Below are positions 19,102-28,171 of a DNA stretch of 64,000 nucleotides, in pieces; the first letter of the stretch is position 1, and every line of letters starts with the position of its first letter. Source of the DNA: Dictyoglomus turgidum DSM 6724 (GTDB lineage: Bacteria > Dictyoglomota > Dictyoglomia > Dictyoglomales > Dictyoglomaceae). Location: contig NC_011661.1 of the NCBI RefSeq assembly GCF_000021645.1, positions 1,520,723 to 1,584,722 on the forward strand. Reading direction: 5' to 3'. The position numbers were made by a program, and so were the translations under genes. The notes beneath the pieces were generated by a model. That model did no database searches. It had not been told where the DNA came from and was given only the letters and a program-made list of their open reading frames with translations.

Positions 19102-20188
19102 CAATAATAACACTCCTTTTTTTAGCATATCTTAGTCCGGGATATTCTTCTACAAAGCCCTTTCCTTGCAAGGATATTATTATAAACATCAATCTGGATA
19201 AATCAATATTTAAATTCTTCATTAAATCCTCGATAAAAATAGGCTCTAAACCCAAAAAATTAAGTACTAATTTTTCTTCTTCGGTCAATTCAAAGTCTTT
19301 TTCTTTTCTCACCTCATAAGGAATGTTATATTCCTCAAGAATATCTCCTATATCAATCACCATTTTAGCCCCATCCTTTATAAGTTTATTGGTGCCAATA
19401 CTCTTCTCATCGGTTAACCTACCTGGAATAGCAAAAACATCCCTTCCTTCATTTGCTGCAAAACCTGCAGTAATCAAGGCCCCACTTTTCTCTCCTGCCT
19501 CAACCACCAATATGCCTTGACATATACCACTTATTATTCTATTTCTTTGAGGAAAAGTATAACGCGCAGGTCTTGTTCCAAGAGGATATTCGCTAATAAT
19601 AGCTCCACTTTCCATGATCTTCTCCGCAAGCTTTAAATTCCCTGATGGATATATATGATCTAAAGAGCTTCCAAGAACAGCAAAAGTTTTTCCTCCACCT
19701 TCAATAGCTCCCTTATGGGCATAAGTATCAATACCATATGCAAGTCCGCTTACCACCACAAAGCCATACTTTACTAACTCTCTTGCAAAACTTTCTGCCA
19801 TCTTAACTCCATAAGCTGAAGGTCTTCTTGTTCCAACAATACCTATAAATTTTTCTCCCTCTATACTTCCCTTATATAAGAGGAGGGGTGGTGAATTCTT
19901 AATTTCTTTTAGTAAAGGAGGAAAGTCTTCTTCCCATAACGTGACCATCTTTATACAATGCTTTTCAAGCTTTTCCCACTCTTTCTCCCAATTAAACCTA
20001 CGCTTAAAAACAATAAACTCTTGAATTAGAGAGGATCCTGAAAATAAATTAATTAACTCACTTTCAGAAAGAAAAAACAACTCTTTTGGACTTATAATAT
20101 CAATCCATTCTCTCCATCTTCTAAATAAAGGGGAGAAGAAGCTTAAAGCATATATAAAAGGTTTATCTTCAACTCTAAATTGATACAT
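19094..20188 (-). CDS. dprA: DNA-processing protein DprA
   Basis: DprA binds incoming single-stranded DNA during natural transformation and loads RecA. The 364 residues contain an N-terminal helical region, the Rossmann-fold core with FIGIVGTRRPSAYG, VSGLAYGIDTYAHKGA and ISEYPLGTRPARYTFPQRNR, and a C-terminal winged-helix-like domain (about 295-360). There is almost no Shine-Dalgarno sequence at its ATG. A promoter-like element and a perfect palindrome sit directly before the start, so it may be leaderless. It heads dprA-topA-trmFO-xerC. Confidence 0.94.
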   Translation of the reverse strand: MYQFRVEDKPFIYALSFFSPLFRRWREWIDIISPKELFFLSESELINLFSGSSLIQEFIVFKRRFNWEKEWEKLEKHCIKMVTLWEEDFPPLLKEIKNSPPLLLYKGSIEGEKFIGIVGTRRPSAYGVKMAESFARELVKYGFVVVSGLAYGIDTYAHKGAIEGGGKTFAVLGSSLDHIYPSGNLKLAEKIMESGAIISEYPLGTRPARYTFPQRNRIISGICQGILVVEAGEKSGALITAGFAANEGRDVFAIPGRLTDEKSIGTNKLIKDGAKMVIDIGDILEEYNIPYEVRKEKDFELTEEEKLVLNFLGLEPIFIEDLMKNLNIDLSRLMFIIISLQGKGFVEEYPGLRYAKKRSVIIDG

Positions 20189-20196
20189 TCCGAATT

Positions 20197-20224
20197 ATTT
20201 TACCAAAATTTGGTAAAAAATCAA
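20197..20224 (-). promoter_or_regulatory. putative dprA promoter with palindromic operator
   Basis: On the minus strand TTGATT (plus 20219-20224), a 16-base spacer and TAAAAT (plus 20197-20202) form a promoter only eight bases from the dprA ATG. A perfect inverted repeat with 10-bp arms TTTTACCAAA / TTTGGTAAAA around one central A (20198-20218) fills the spacer and overlaps the -10. This is the layout expected for a repressor site. Confidence 0.55.
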
Positions 20225-20252
20225 AAAGGGGAGGAAAAGATCTCTCCTCCCC
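20223..20252 (-). terminator. intrinsic terminator after the purine permease gene
   Basis: On the minus strand an 8-bp stem GGGGAGGA / TCCTCCCC (plus 20228-20235 and 20245-20252) with a nine-base loop is followed by five T (plus 20223-20227). It lies just past the permease stop and closes the long ffh-to-permease gene run. Confidence 0.8.
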
Positions 20253-20261
20253 TCTTAATTC

Positions 20262-21584
20262 TTAGAAAGCGAAGTAAAGAATAAAGAGTATAGAGAGGAT
20301 TATTAGAACAGGATTGAGATCCTTAAATTTTCCAGTAAGAATTTTCAATAACACATAACTTAGAATGCCAAGAATTAAACCATTGGCAACAGAATAAGTA
20401 AAGGGCATTGCAATAATTGTTACAAAAGCAGGAAGAGCCTCAGCAATGTCCTTAAAATTAATTTTTAGTATAGGCTCCATCATAAGAAATCCAACTATCA
20501 CAAGAGCTGGAGCAGTAGCTGCCGATGGTATTATACCTGCAAGAGGCCAAAGGATGATAGAAAGAAGAAACAAAAGACCTGTAACTAATGATACTGCTCC
20601 TGTCTTTCCTCCCTCAGCAATTCCAGCAGCAGATTCAATATAGGTAGTAATAGTAGAGGTACCACAGAGGGCTCCAGCGATAGTTCCAACAGCATCACTT
20701 ACAAGAGCCCTTTCTGCTCCCTCAAAACTTCCATCCTCTTTTAAAATATTTAACTTAGAAGCAAGTCCTGATATTGTCCCTACTGTATCAAACATATCCA
20801 CAAAAGTGAAGGTAAAAATTATAGAAAAGAATCCCCACTTTAAAGCACCTAATATATCAAGAGATAAAAAGGTCTTTGAAAATTCACCCCAATTGGGTAG
20901 AGCTATAATATTACCAGTAAAATGGGTAATATATTCTCCATTTGATCCTTTAACAAAAGCTCCCACAATTGTGGTGATGATAATACCAAGAAGAATATTT
21001 CCTTTAACATTTAAAGCCATAAGAAGGGCTATGACTATTATTCCAAAAATAGAAAGAAGGGTTTCTGGAGTCTTTAAAGATCCAAGGGTAACCAGGGTAG
21101 CATCACTTTTCACTACAATTCCTGCAGACCTTAAACCAATAAGCGCTATAAACAATCCAATACCTACTGACGTGGCAAGCTTTATATTAAGGGGAATTGA
21201 TTGTATGATCCACTTTCTCACAGGTAATATGGATAATATAAGGAAGATTATTCCATCAATAAAAACTGCTCCTAAAGCTACTTGCCATGGAAGTCCAAAT
21301 CCGTGACATACTGAGTAGGCAAAATAGGCATTCAAGCCCATTCCTGGAGCAAGAGCAAAGGGAAGCTTCGCATAAAGTCCCATAGTAAGAGTAGCTATAC
21401 CAGCTCCAATAGCTGTTGCCATTAACACTGCGGACTTTGGCATACCCGCATCGCCTAATATATTTGGATTCACAAATAAAATGTATGCCATGGTAACAAA
21501 AGTAGTAAGTCCTGCTATGATCTCGTTAGACCAAGATGTACCCTTTTCTCTAAATCCAAAATATTTAGCTAATGCTCCAAACAA
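20262..21584 (-). CDS. adenine/guanine/hypoxanthine permease (NCS2, AzgA/PbuG type)
   Basis: A cytoplasmic-membrane purine base transporter. The 440 residues are almost entirely hydrophobic segments, enough for 12-14 membrane spans. The family is recognised from GLTTFVTMAYILFVNP near residue 25, APGMGLNAYFAYSV near 78 and FTFVDMFDTVGTISGLA near 257. It starts 28 bases after the comM stop with an AAGGGGG site, so it may be read from the ffh operon. There is no room for a purine riboswitch. The exact base it carries cannot be told; guanine/hypoxanthine is most likely by family. Confidence 0.9.
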   Translation of the reverse strand: MFGALAKYFGFREKGTSWSNEIIAGLTTFVTMAYILFVNPNILGDAGMPKSAVLMATAIGAGIATLTMGLYAKLPFALAPGMGLNAYFAYSVCHGFGLPWQVALGAVFIDGIIFLILSILPVRKWIIQSIPLNIKLATSVGIGLFIALIGLRSAGIVVKSDATLVTLGSLKTPETLLSIFGIIVIALLMALNVKGNILLGIIITTIVGAFVKGSNGEYITHFTGNIIALPNWGEFSKTFLSLDILGALKWGFFSIIFTFTFVDMFDTVGTISGLASKLNILKEDGSFEGAERALVSDAVGTIAGALCGTSTITTYIESAAGIAEGGKTGAVSLVTGLLFLLSIILWPLAGIIPSAATAPALVIVGFLMMEPILKINFKDIAEALPAFVTIIAMPFTYSVANGLILGILSYVLLKILTGKFKDLNPVLIILSILFILYFAF

Positions 21585-21612
21585 ATAAAATACCCCCTTT
21601 CAACAAAAAAAA

Positions 21613-23133
21613 TTACAAATTTGAAATGAAATCCTCAAGCCCTCTGTAAGATAAAGCCTCAGCTAAATGCTCTATTCTAATATACTCATTTTTCTCTAAG
21701 TCTGCAATAGTTCTTGCCACCTTTATTATCCTATCTACCGCACGCATTGATAAATTCTTTCCATCCACTGCATCCAATAGAAACCTTTGAACATCTTTGG
21801 AAAGGACACCATATTTCTTAAGAGTCTTTGGAGTTAATTGAGAATTTAATTGAAATTTTTCTTTTTTATATCTCTCTTTTTGTATCTCTCTAGCTTCGAT
21901 TACTCTCTTCCTTATCTCTTCTGAACTTTCTTCCTCAGTATCGCTAAATATCTTCTCTTTTTCAATCCTTCCTACATATACTCTAATATCTATTCTATCC
22001 AAAAGAGGACCAGAAACTTTTGACCAATATTTTTTTACCTCAAAAGGAGAACAAGTACATTCCTTTTCCTTATCTCCAAAATGTCCACACTTACATGGAT
22101 TCATACCTGCAAGTAGAATAAACTGAGCAGGATAAACCACAGTATATTTAGACCTTGAAATAACAATCCTACCTTCCTCAAGAGGTTGTCTTAATGCCTC
22201 TAAAACATCCCTTCTAAATTCAGGAAGTTCATCTAAGAATAAAACTCCTCGATGAGCGAGGGTTATTTCTCCAATCTGAGGATTAGAGCCTCCTCCCAGA
22301 AGACCTGCATAAGATATGGTATGATGAGGGTTTCTAAACGGCCTTTCCAATACTAAAGATTCCTTATCTAAAAGACCAGCAGCACTATAAATCTGAGTCA
22401 CCTCAAAAGCTTCTTCATAAGTAAGAGGAGGCAATATAGAAGGAAAGGTTCTTGCAAGGAGAGTCTTACCTGTTCCAGGAGGTCCCACTAATAGAACATT
22501 ATGTCCTCCTGCTGCAGATATTTCCAAAGCTCTTTTAGCATAAGCTTGCCCCTTTATAAAGGAAAAATCTTCACTAAACGTAGGTATATAATCTGGAAAA
22601 CTATATTTCAAAGGCTTAATCTTGATCTCTCCTGTCAAAAATTTAACTAGCTCTGAAATATGAGATATAGGATAAATCTCAACTTCATCCACTAAAGCAC
22701 ACTCAAATTCATTTTCTTTTGGCACAAAAAACCTTTTATAGCCTTTATTTTTTAATCCATAAACTAAAGAAAGTAAGCCTTTGCCTTTTCTTATTTTACC
22801 TTCAAAGGAAAGCTCGCCAAAGAAAGCTGATTCTTCGGGATTAAAATCAAAGTTCATATAATTAGAAAGAATACCTATAGCAATAGGCAAATCGAATAAA
22901 GGACTGTTCTTTTTTAGATCTGCAGGAGCAAGATTAATAGTTATTCTCTTTAAAGGAAATTCATACCCTGAATTTTTAAGTGCAGACCTTACCCTCTCCT
23001 TAGATTCCTGAATCTCTTGTTCTGCAAGTCCTACTATATTAAAGCTTGGTACACCACTAGAAATGTCAATCTCAATCTCTACTTCATGACAATTTAGCCC
23101 TAAAAGAGTTGCTGACCTTATTTTAGAAAGCAT
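21613..23133 (-). CDS. comM: YifB/ComM-family Mg chelatase-like AAA ATPase
   Basis: This family includes ComM, a helicase-like ATPase that promotes branch migration during natural transformation. The 506 residues have an N-terminal Lon-protease-like region (about 1-170), Walker A GPPGTGKTLLA near 217, Walker B LFLDELPEF near 293, and the Cys-rich CKCGHFGDKEKECTC near 350 that is usual for the family. A C-terminal Mg-chelatase-like domain follows. It overlaps the yraN gene by 11 bases. With dprA close by, a role in DNA uptake is reasonable but inferred. Confidence 0.92.
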   Translation of the reverse strand: MLSKIRSATLLGLNCHEVEIEIDISSGVPSFNIVGLAEQEIQESKERVRSALKNSGYEFPLKRITINLAPADLKKNSPLFDLPIAIGILSNYMNFDFNPEESAFFGELSFEGKIRKGKGLLSLVYGLKNKGYKRFFVPKENEFECALVDEVEIYPISHISELVKFLTGEIKIKPLKYSFPDYIPTFSEDFSFIKGQAYAKRALEISAAGGHNVLLVGPPGTGKTLLARTFPSILPPLTYEEAFEVTQIYSAAGLLDKESLVLERPFRNPHHTISYAGLLGGGSNPQIGEITLAHRGVLFLDELPEFRRDVLEALRQPLEEGRIVISRSKYTVVYPAQFILLAGMNPCKCGHFGDKEKECTCSPFEVKKYWSKVSGPLLDRIDIRVYVGRIEKEKIFSDTEEESSEEIRKRVIEAREIQKERYKKEKFQLNSQLTPKTLKKYGVLSKDVQRFLLDAVDGKNLSMRAVDRIIKVARTIADLEKNEYIRIEHLAEALSYRGLEDFISNL

Positions 23134-23479
23134 TAGGTAAATACTCCCAGTTTAAAACTTCCCCCTTGGGAGAAAGGATTATACTCATAATATCAAATCT
23201 TATCTCTTTAAATCTAAGTTGTTTATTCTTTACATATATTTCTGCTATCTTTTTAATTCTATTTTGTTTTTCAAAGCTTACCGATTCTACAGGCATACCA
23301 AAATCTAAATTTCGCCTCGTTTTTACCTCTACAAAAATTAAAATATCTCCCTTCCTTGCAATAATATCAATTTCTCCAAAAGAGACCTTATAATTCCTCT
23401 CAAGCACAATAAAACCTCTACTACTCAAAAACTCTACTGTAAAGTCCTCCCCCAACTTACCTATCTCTTTATTATTCAT
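23123..23479 (-). CDS. yraN: YraN (UPF0102) family endonuclease-like protein
   Basis: A 118-residue protein with the endonuclease-like fold of Holliday-junction resolvases. The opening KEIGKLGEDFTVEFLSSRGF, GEIDIIARKGDILIFVEVKTRR with the Asp and Glu-x-Lys residues of the PD-(D/E)XK site, and the ending with RFDIM are all family hallmarks. Its start overlaps the rnhB stop and its end overlaps comM. The rnhB-yraN-comM order is conserved in many bacteria. Its cell role is not established. Confidence 0.92.
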   Translation of the reverse strand: MNNKEIGKLGEDFTVEFLSSRGFIVLERNYKVSFGEIDIIARKGDILIFVEVKTRRNLDFGMPVESVSFEKQNRIKKIAEIYVKNKQLRFKEIRFDIMSIILSPKGEVLNWEYLPNAF

Positions 23480-24087
23480 AAAAGTTTAAAACCCTTTCTA
23501 TGAATTAAAAGACTACCCAAGCTTTTTATCTTTTCTCTATGCTCCTTCGTAGCATATCCTTTATGCCTACTAAAACCATATCCTGGATACTCCTTATCAA
23601 GCTCCTTCATGTACCTATCTCTCAAAACCTTTGCCACAATAGATGCTGAAGCAATACTCAAACACTTCCGATCCCCCTTTACAATGGTTTCTTGGGGTAT
23701 ATCCATGTTAGGAATAGGAATGTTTCCATCTACAAGTAAATACTCAGGTTTAATTTCTAATTTTTCTATGGCTCTTCTCATAGCCAAAAGGGTAGCTTTT
23801 AAGATACCTAATTCTTCTATTTCTTCCACTGTGGCATAACCAAAGCTCCAACATAGAGCTTCTTTCTTAATTATCTCAAAAAGTTCTTCTCTCTCCTTAG
23901 GAGATAACAATTTGGAGTCATTTACAGGAATAGAAGATAGGGGAGGAAGAATAACTGCTCCTGCATAAACAGGGCCGGCCAGTGCTCCTCTCCCTGCCTC
24001 ATCTACACCTGCAATATATCTAAAATAATACCAGAGCTCCCTCTCTCTTTCTCCTAATGTACGAGGCCTATTCTTTGGGGAGGCCAT
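23476..24087 (-). CDS. rnhB: ribonuclease HII
   Basis: RNase HII cuts RNA in RNA-DNA hybrids and single ribonucleotides in DNA. The acidic active site is seen as AGVDEAGRGALAGP, followed by VNDSKLLSPKER and LVDGN, with the C-terminal GYGFSRHKGYATKEH segment. The ATG at 24087 gives 203 residues; an ATG at 24138 would add 17 but lies deep inside lepB. Even so the start overlaps lepB by 34 bases and has only a weak ribosome binding site, so the exact start is uncertain. Confidence 0.93.
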   Translation of the reverse strand: MASPKNRPRTLGERERELWYYFRYIAGVDEAGRGALAGPVYAGAVILPPLSSIPVNDSKLLSPKEREELFEIIKKEALCWSFGYATVEEIEELGILKATLLAMRRAIEKLEIKPEYLLVDGNIPIPNMDIPQETIVKGDRKCLSIASASIVAKVLRDRYMKELDKEYPGYGFSRHKGYATKEHREKIKSLGSLLIHRKGFKLL

Positions 24088-24617
24088 AAGAGGAGCACCG
24101 CTTTTCCTACAAGGTTTTTCTTTGGAACAAATCCCCAATATCTACTATCTACACTTACAGGTCTATTATCACCAAGGACAAAATAACTATCCTTAGGTAC
24201 CTTTACCGGTCCATAGTTATCATAGCTTTTATTCTTAACATAAGGTTCGTCTAATGCTTTTCCATTAATATAAACTACTCCATTTTTTAATTCCACTATA
24301 TCTCCAGGAATTCCTATTAATCTCTTTACGTACTCTTTTGTTGGATCCTCGGGATATTTGAAAACAATAATCTCCCCTCTTTTTGGCTCTCTAAAATAGT
24401 AGGGTATTCTCACTACGAGAACCGCTTCCCTTTCATTTAAAGTTGGTATCATAGAACCAGTAGGAATATAGGAAATCTGCAATATAAAGCTTTTTATTAT
24501 GAAAGCTAATATAAATGCTAATACAATAGTTTCAAGAAGATCATACCATTCATGCTGTTTTAATTCCTGCCTCTTAGAAAGTATTTTGCTTACAATCTCC
24601 AAAATTTTATCCTTCAT
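24054..24617 (-). CDS. lepB: signal peptidase I
   Basis: A membrane protease that removes signal peptides from exported proteins. The 187 residues have one membrane segment (about 30-48). The catalytic serine is Ser55 in [11 protein letters not shown] and the general base is Lys98 in [12 protein letters not shown]. The box [16 protein letters not shown] follows near 148-163. It starts inside the end of rplS (11-base overlap). It ships with rplS and rnhB as in Bacillus. Confidence 0.95.
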   Translation of the reverse strand: MKDKILEIVSKILSKRQELKQHEWYDLLETIVLAFILAFIIKSFILQISYIPTGSMIPTLNEREAVLVVRIPYYFREPKRGEIIVFKYPEDPTKEYVKRLIGIPGDIVELKNGVVYINGKALDEPYVKNKSYDNYGPVKVPKDSYFVLGDNRPVSVDSRYWGFVPKKNLVGKAVLLLWPPQRIGLVH

Positions 24618-24963
24618 TTTCTTCCCTCTCAGCTATTTTTGCACTCTTGCCTTTTCTCTCCCTTAAATAATAGAGTTTAGCTCTTCTTACCCTACCTCTT
24701 CTTACCACTTCAATTTTTTCTACTAAAGGAGAATGTAAGGGAAAGATTCTCTCAACACCAACCCCTTGAACTACCTTCCTTACAGTTATAGTCTCTCTAA
24801 TACCTCCATGCTTTTTTGCAATCACTACACCCTCATAAACTTGTATTCTCTCTTTATCACCTTCCACTATACGATAGTGTACCCTTACAGTATCTCCTGG
24901 CCATATTTCGGGAATATCCTTTTTCATATATTCCTTCTCTAAATTTTGAATTATAAGATCCAT
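24607..24963 (-). CDS. rplS: 50S ribosomal protein L19
   Basis: L19 lies at the 30S-50S interface. The 118 residues contain [23 protein letters not shown] in pieces, [11 protein letters not shown] and [21 protein letters not shown], all highly conserved. The C-terminal tail with repeated Lys/Arg is a little longer than in Bacillus. It starts four bases after the trmD stop in the trmD-rplS arrangement found in most bacteria. Confidence 0.97.
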   Translation of the reverse strand: MDLIIQNLEKEYMKKDIPEIWPGDTVRVHYRIVEGDKERIQVYEGVVIAKKHGGIRETITVRKVVQGVGVERIFPLHSPLVEKIEVVRRGRVRRAKLYYLRERKGKSAKIAEREENEG

Positions 24964-24967
24964 TTTT

Positions 24968-25705
24968 CTATACCTCCTCTCTTAGCTCTTTTTTTATTTC
25001 TTCTAAAAGTTCAAGATCTTCTTGGGTCAAGCTAGTTTTCTCAAGAAGATCAGGTCTTTTTAAGAAAGTTTTCTTTAAAGCTTCCTTTCTCCTCCATCTT
25101 CTAATTCTTTCATGATTTCCAGAAAGTAAAATATCAGGAACCTTCATACCCTCAAAATCTCTTGGATGGGTATACTGAGGATATTCCAATATACCCCACT
25201 GAAAGGATTCCTCCCTCAAGGAATCAGGATCTCCCAAAACCCCGGGCACAAGCCTAACCACGGCATCTACTATTACCATTGCAGGTATTTCTCCTCCAGT
25301 TAAAACATAGTCACCTATAGAGATTTCCCTCGTTATTATACTCTTCACCCTCTCGTCTACTCCTTCATATCTACCACATATCAGTATTAGATGATTTTTC
25401 TTAGATAATTCTTCCGCAATTTTCTGATTAAATAAATCTCCACTTGGTGAAAGTAAAATTACCTCACTATCCTCTTTTTTCAAACTTCTCACAGCCTTAA
25501 ATATTGGCTCGGGCTTCATCACCATCCCCGAACCCCCGCCATAGGGATAATCATCAACGGTCCTATGTTTATCTTCTGTAAAATCTCTCAGATTATATAC
25601 CTTAATTTCTACCAAACCTTTATCTTGAGCCTTCTTTAAAATACTTACATCAAAAGGACCTTTAAACATTTCAGGGAAAATTGTTACTATGTCTATCCTT
25701 AACAT
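24968..25705 (-). CDS. trmD: tRNA (guanine-N1)-methyltransferase
   Basis: TrmD makes m1G37 next to the anticodon and prevents frameshifting. It starts [13 protein letters not shown] and has the knotted SAM site with [29 protein letters not shown] and [13 protein letters not shown], all diagnostic. I prefer the ATG at 25705 (245 residues); a TTG at 25711 overlapping the rimM stop would add two residues. It lies between rimM and rplS. Confidence 0.96.
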   Translation of the reverse strand: MLRIDIVTIFPEMFKGPFDVSILKKAQDKGLVEIKVYNLRDFTEDKHRTVDDYPYGGGSGMVMKPEPIFKAVRSLKKEDSEVILLSPSGDLFNQKIAEELSKKNHLILICGRYEGVDERVKSIITREISIGDYVLTGGEIPAMVIVDAVVRLVPGVLGDPDSLREESFQWGILEYPQYTHPRDFEGMKVPDILLSGNHERIRRWRRKEALKKTFLKRPDLLEKTSLTQEDLELLEEIKKELREEV

Positions 25706-25707
25706 CT

Positions 25708-26220
25708 TCAATACTCTTCCATTTTCCTTATAATAATTTTTCCTTCGTCCAAATTTATCTCAACTATTACATCTTTTATAGCAGGAATATATATATCTTC
25801 ATCTTCTCCCTCAACTATATATACATCATTACTTCCAGTTTCAAGTATCTCTTTAACTTTCCCCAAATATTCACCACTTTCCTCGTATACCGAGAGCCCC
25901 ATTATCTGATACGTGTAATACTGCCCCTCAGGAAGTTTTGGTAGATCCTCCTCCTCTATTAAAAGCCAATTCCCTCTAATCTTTTCTGCATCTTCTCTTG
26001 TCTCTATTTCAGAAAAATAAATAACATAACCTTTATTATGTTCTCTTATATTCTCCAAGGAGAGTTCTCTTCTCACTAAAAGAGTATCTCCCCAAGACAA
26101 ATAGATCTTCTGTCCCTTCTTTAAAGTATCAATCAAGTCAAAGAAGGGCCAAATCTTAATACCACCTTTTATACCAAAGGGTTCACCCAATTTAGCAATT
26201 CTTACCAAACGAGACCTCAT
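25708..26220 (-). CDS. rimM: ribosome maturation factor RimM
   Basis: RimM binds S19 and helps mature the 30S head. The 170 residues split into the N-terminal RimM domain ([19 protein letters not shown]) and a C-terminal PRC-barrel with [29 protein letters not shown] and [10 protein letters not shown]. It starts three bases after the KH-protein gene and runs into trmD, the order rpsP-khpA-rimM-trmD-rplS known from Gram-positive bacteria. Confidence 0.95.
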   Translation of the reverse strand: MRSRLVRIAKLGEPFGIKGGIKIWPFFDLIDTLKKGQKIYLSWGDTLLVRRELSLENIREHNKGYVIYFSEIETREDAEKIRGNWLLIEEEDLPKLPEGQYYTYQIMGLSVYEESGEYLGKVKEILETGSNDVYIVEGEDEDIYIPAIKDVIVEINLDEGKIIIRKMEEY

Positions 26221-26223
26221 TCT

Positions 26224-26454
26224 CTATTGTAGTACTTCAATTACAACCTTCTTTCCCTTCTTAAGTCCAGCAACCCTCACTATAGTCTGCAATGCCTTAA
26301 CAGTTTGTCCTTGTTTCCCTATTACCCTGCCCCTATCTTCTGGAGCAACTTTTACCTCAAGAATTACAGACTTAGTCCCTTCTACTTCTCTTACTTCGAC
26401 CTCCTCGGGCTTTTGTACAATCGCCTTAATAATATACTCCAAAAGCTCTTTCAT
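26224..26454 (-). CDS. khpA: KH-domain RNA-binding protein KhpA
   Basis: A 76-residue single KH domain protein. The GxxG loop is in GRVIGKQGQTVKALQT. KhpA binds RNA and, with KhpB, affects cell division and sRNA metabolism in some Gram-positive bacteria. It sits between rpsP and rimM, its standard place. Confidence 0.94.
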   Translation of the reverse strand: MKELLEYIIKAIVQKPEEVEVREVEGTKSVILEVKVAPEDRGRVIGKQGQTVKALQTIVRVAGLKKGKKVVIEVLQ

Positions 26455-26469
26455 TAACCAAAGCCCCCT

Positions 26470-26751
26470 TTACGCAGAACTCTTTGCACTTTTCTTCATA
26501 GCTAAAAACTTATCCCACACACCATATCTCTTTAGAATACTAAGAACAGTATCTGTAGGCTGAGCACCTTGACTAAGCCAGTAGAGGATTCTTTCTTCCT
26601 TTAGTTGAATCGTAGCTGGATCTGTTTTAGGATCATAAAAACCCAAAATCTCTAAATGTTTTCCGTCCCTTGGCTCTCTACTATCCATAGCAACTATTCT
26701 GTAAGCTGGCTTATTTTTTGCCCCAACCCTTGTAAGACGAATTTTTACCAA
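26470..26751 (-). CDS. rpsP: 30S ribosomal protein S16
   Basis: A primary 16S rRNA-binding protein. The N-terminal VKIRLTRVGAKNKPAYRIV, the DSREPRDGKHLEILGFYDP segment (in two parts) and WLSQGAQPTDTV are conserved S16 features; the 93 residues are of normal length. A strong AAAAAGGAGGTGA ribosome binding site precedes it. It follows ffh by 28 bases. Confidence 0.97.
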   Translation of the reverse strand: MVKIRLTRVGAKNKPAYRIVAMDSREPRDGKHLEILGFYDPKTDPATIQLKEERILYWLSQGAQPTDTVLSILKRYGVWDKFLAMKKSAKSSA

Positions 26752-26779
26752 CTAAAATCACCTCCTTTTTTAATTTATT

Positions 26780-28090
26780 TTATCTAAAAAATGGGAACAT
26801 AGATTTTTTACCTTTATTAATCTGCTTTATTAACTCAAGGGTCTGAAAATATTGTTTTAATAATCTATTCACATCCTGTACCGAAGTACCACTTCCTCTT
26901 GCAATCCTTTGCCTCCTACTACCATTAATTATGGAAGGATTTCTTCTTTCCTCAGGTGTCATTGATTCTATTATAGCAAGAAATTTTTTGATCTCCTTCT
27001 CACTTAATTCCACATTTATTTTATTTTTAGGAACATAAGGAAGCATATCAAGGATCTGCTCAAAAGTTCCCACTTTTTTAAGTTCCTTTAATTGAATATA
27101 AAAATCTTCAAGATCAAACTTAGATTTCTTTAGCTTTTCTTCCAATTTTGCCATTTTCTCTAATTCTATATTCTTTTCTATCTTCTCCACAAGGGATGCG
27201 AGATCGCCCATTCCAAGGATTCTTGAAGCTAGTCTATCAGGATAGAAATACTCTAAATCCTCAATCTTTTCTCCAACCCCTATAAACTTAATAGGTTTAC
27301 CAGTGATAGCCTTAACTGAAAGTGCTGCTCCACCCCGAGCATCACCATCCATCTTGGTTAAAATCACTCCTGTTAAAGGCAACTTCTCGTTAAACTTCTC
27401 AGCAATATTTACCGCATCTTGCCCTGTCATTCCATCTACCACAAGCAATATCTCCGAGGGATGGTATCTTTTGTTTAATTCACTTAACTCGTTCATCATT
27501 TCTTCATCAATATGAAGTCTACCAGTAGTATCCACAATCATAACATCAGAAAACTTTTCTCTTGCTACTTTTAATGCTCCATCAATTATCTCAAAAGGAT
27601 TACTTCCATCAATATACACAGGAACTTTAATCTTCTCCCCGAGAATCTGAAGCTGCTTTCCTGCTGCAGGCCTAAAAGTATCCGCTCCTACTAAAAGAAC
27701 TCTCCTTTGTTCTTGAGAAAGTCTATATGCAAGTTTTGCACAAGTAGTAGTTTTTCCTGAACCCTGAAGTCCTACTACTAAAATTATTCCTGGTTTTTTA
27801 TCTCCAAGATTTAGATCTACTTTTTCACCACCAAGAATATTTAAAAGTTCATAGTATAGTATTCTTATTATCTGTTCTGCAGGAGTTACACTCTTTAAAA
27901 CATCTTCTTGTAAGGCTTTCGTCTTTACATTATTCAAAAGTTCCTTGACCACCTTATAATGAGCATCAGCCTCCAAGAGAGCTTGCCTTACCTCTCTTAG
28001 AGCTTCTTCAATGTCCTTTTCGGTAAGTTTTCCCTTTCCTCTTAATTTTCTAAATATCTCTTGGAGCCTACTTGTAAGATTCTCAAACAT
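26780..28090 (-). CDS. ffh: signal recognition particle protein Ffh
   Basis: Ffh is the SRP GTPase that binds signal sequences and 4.5S RNA to target membrane proteins. The 436 residues comprise the N domain (about 1-90), the G domain with GLQGSGKTTTCAKLA, DTFRPAA, DTTGRLH and TKMDGDARGGAALS, and the methionine-bearing M domain (about 305-436) with RRQRIARGSGTSVQDVN. It is the first gene of the long minus-strand operon and has a strong promoter of its own. Confidence 0.97.
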   Translation of the reverse strand: MFENLTSRLQEIFRKLRGKGKLTEKDIEEALREVRQALLEADAHYKVVKELLNNVKTKALQEDVLKSVTPAEQIIRILYYELLNILGGEKVDLNLGDKKPGIILVVGLQGSGKTTTCAKLAYRLSQEQRRVLLVGADTFRPAAGKQLQILGEKIKVPVYIDGSNPFEIIDGALKVAREKFSDVMIVDTTGRLHIDEEMMNELSELNKRYHPSEILLVVDGMTGQDAVNIAEKFNEKLPLTGVILTKMDGDARGGAALSVKAITGKPIKFIGVGEKIEDLEYFYPDRLASRILGMGDLASLVEKIEKNIELEKMAKLEEKLKKSKFDLEDFYIQLKELKKVGTFEQILDMLPYVPKNKINVELSEKEIKKFLAIIESMTPEERRNPSIINGSRRQRIARGSGTSVQDVNRLLKQYFQTLELIKQINKGKKSMFPFFR

Positions 28091-28137
28091 ATCTTTTCCT
28101 TTTTAATTTTTTTATAGAATTTTATGACACATAGCAT

Positions 28138-28166
28138 ACTATAGAAAATATACGATACGTTGTCAA
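28138..28166 (-). promoter_or_regulatory. strong promoter for the ffh operon
   Basis: On the minus strand a perfect TTGACA (plus 28161-28166), a 17-base spacer and TATAGT (plus 28138-28143) lie about 48 bases before the ffh ATG. It is one of the two best sigma70-type promoters in the window. Confidence 0.82.
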
Positions 28167-28171
28167 TAATT

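Noticed and set aside
20806-21306. Open frame of 166 codons on the plus strand
   Set aside because: It is the antisense shadow of the purine permease gene, whose protein has clear family motifs; it has no plausible ribosome binding site.
21585-21612. Possible purine riboswitch before the permease gene
   Set aside because: Only 28 bases separate comM from the permease start, not enough for an aptamer.
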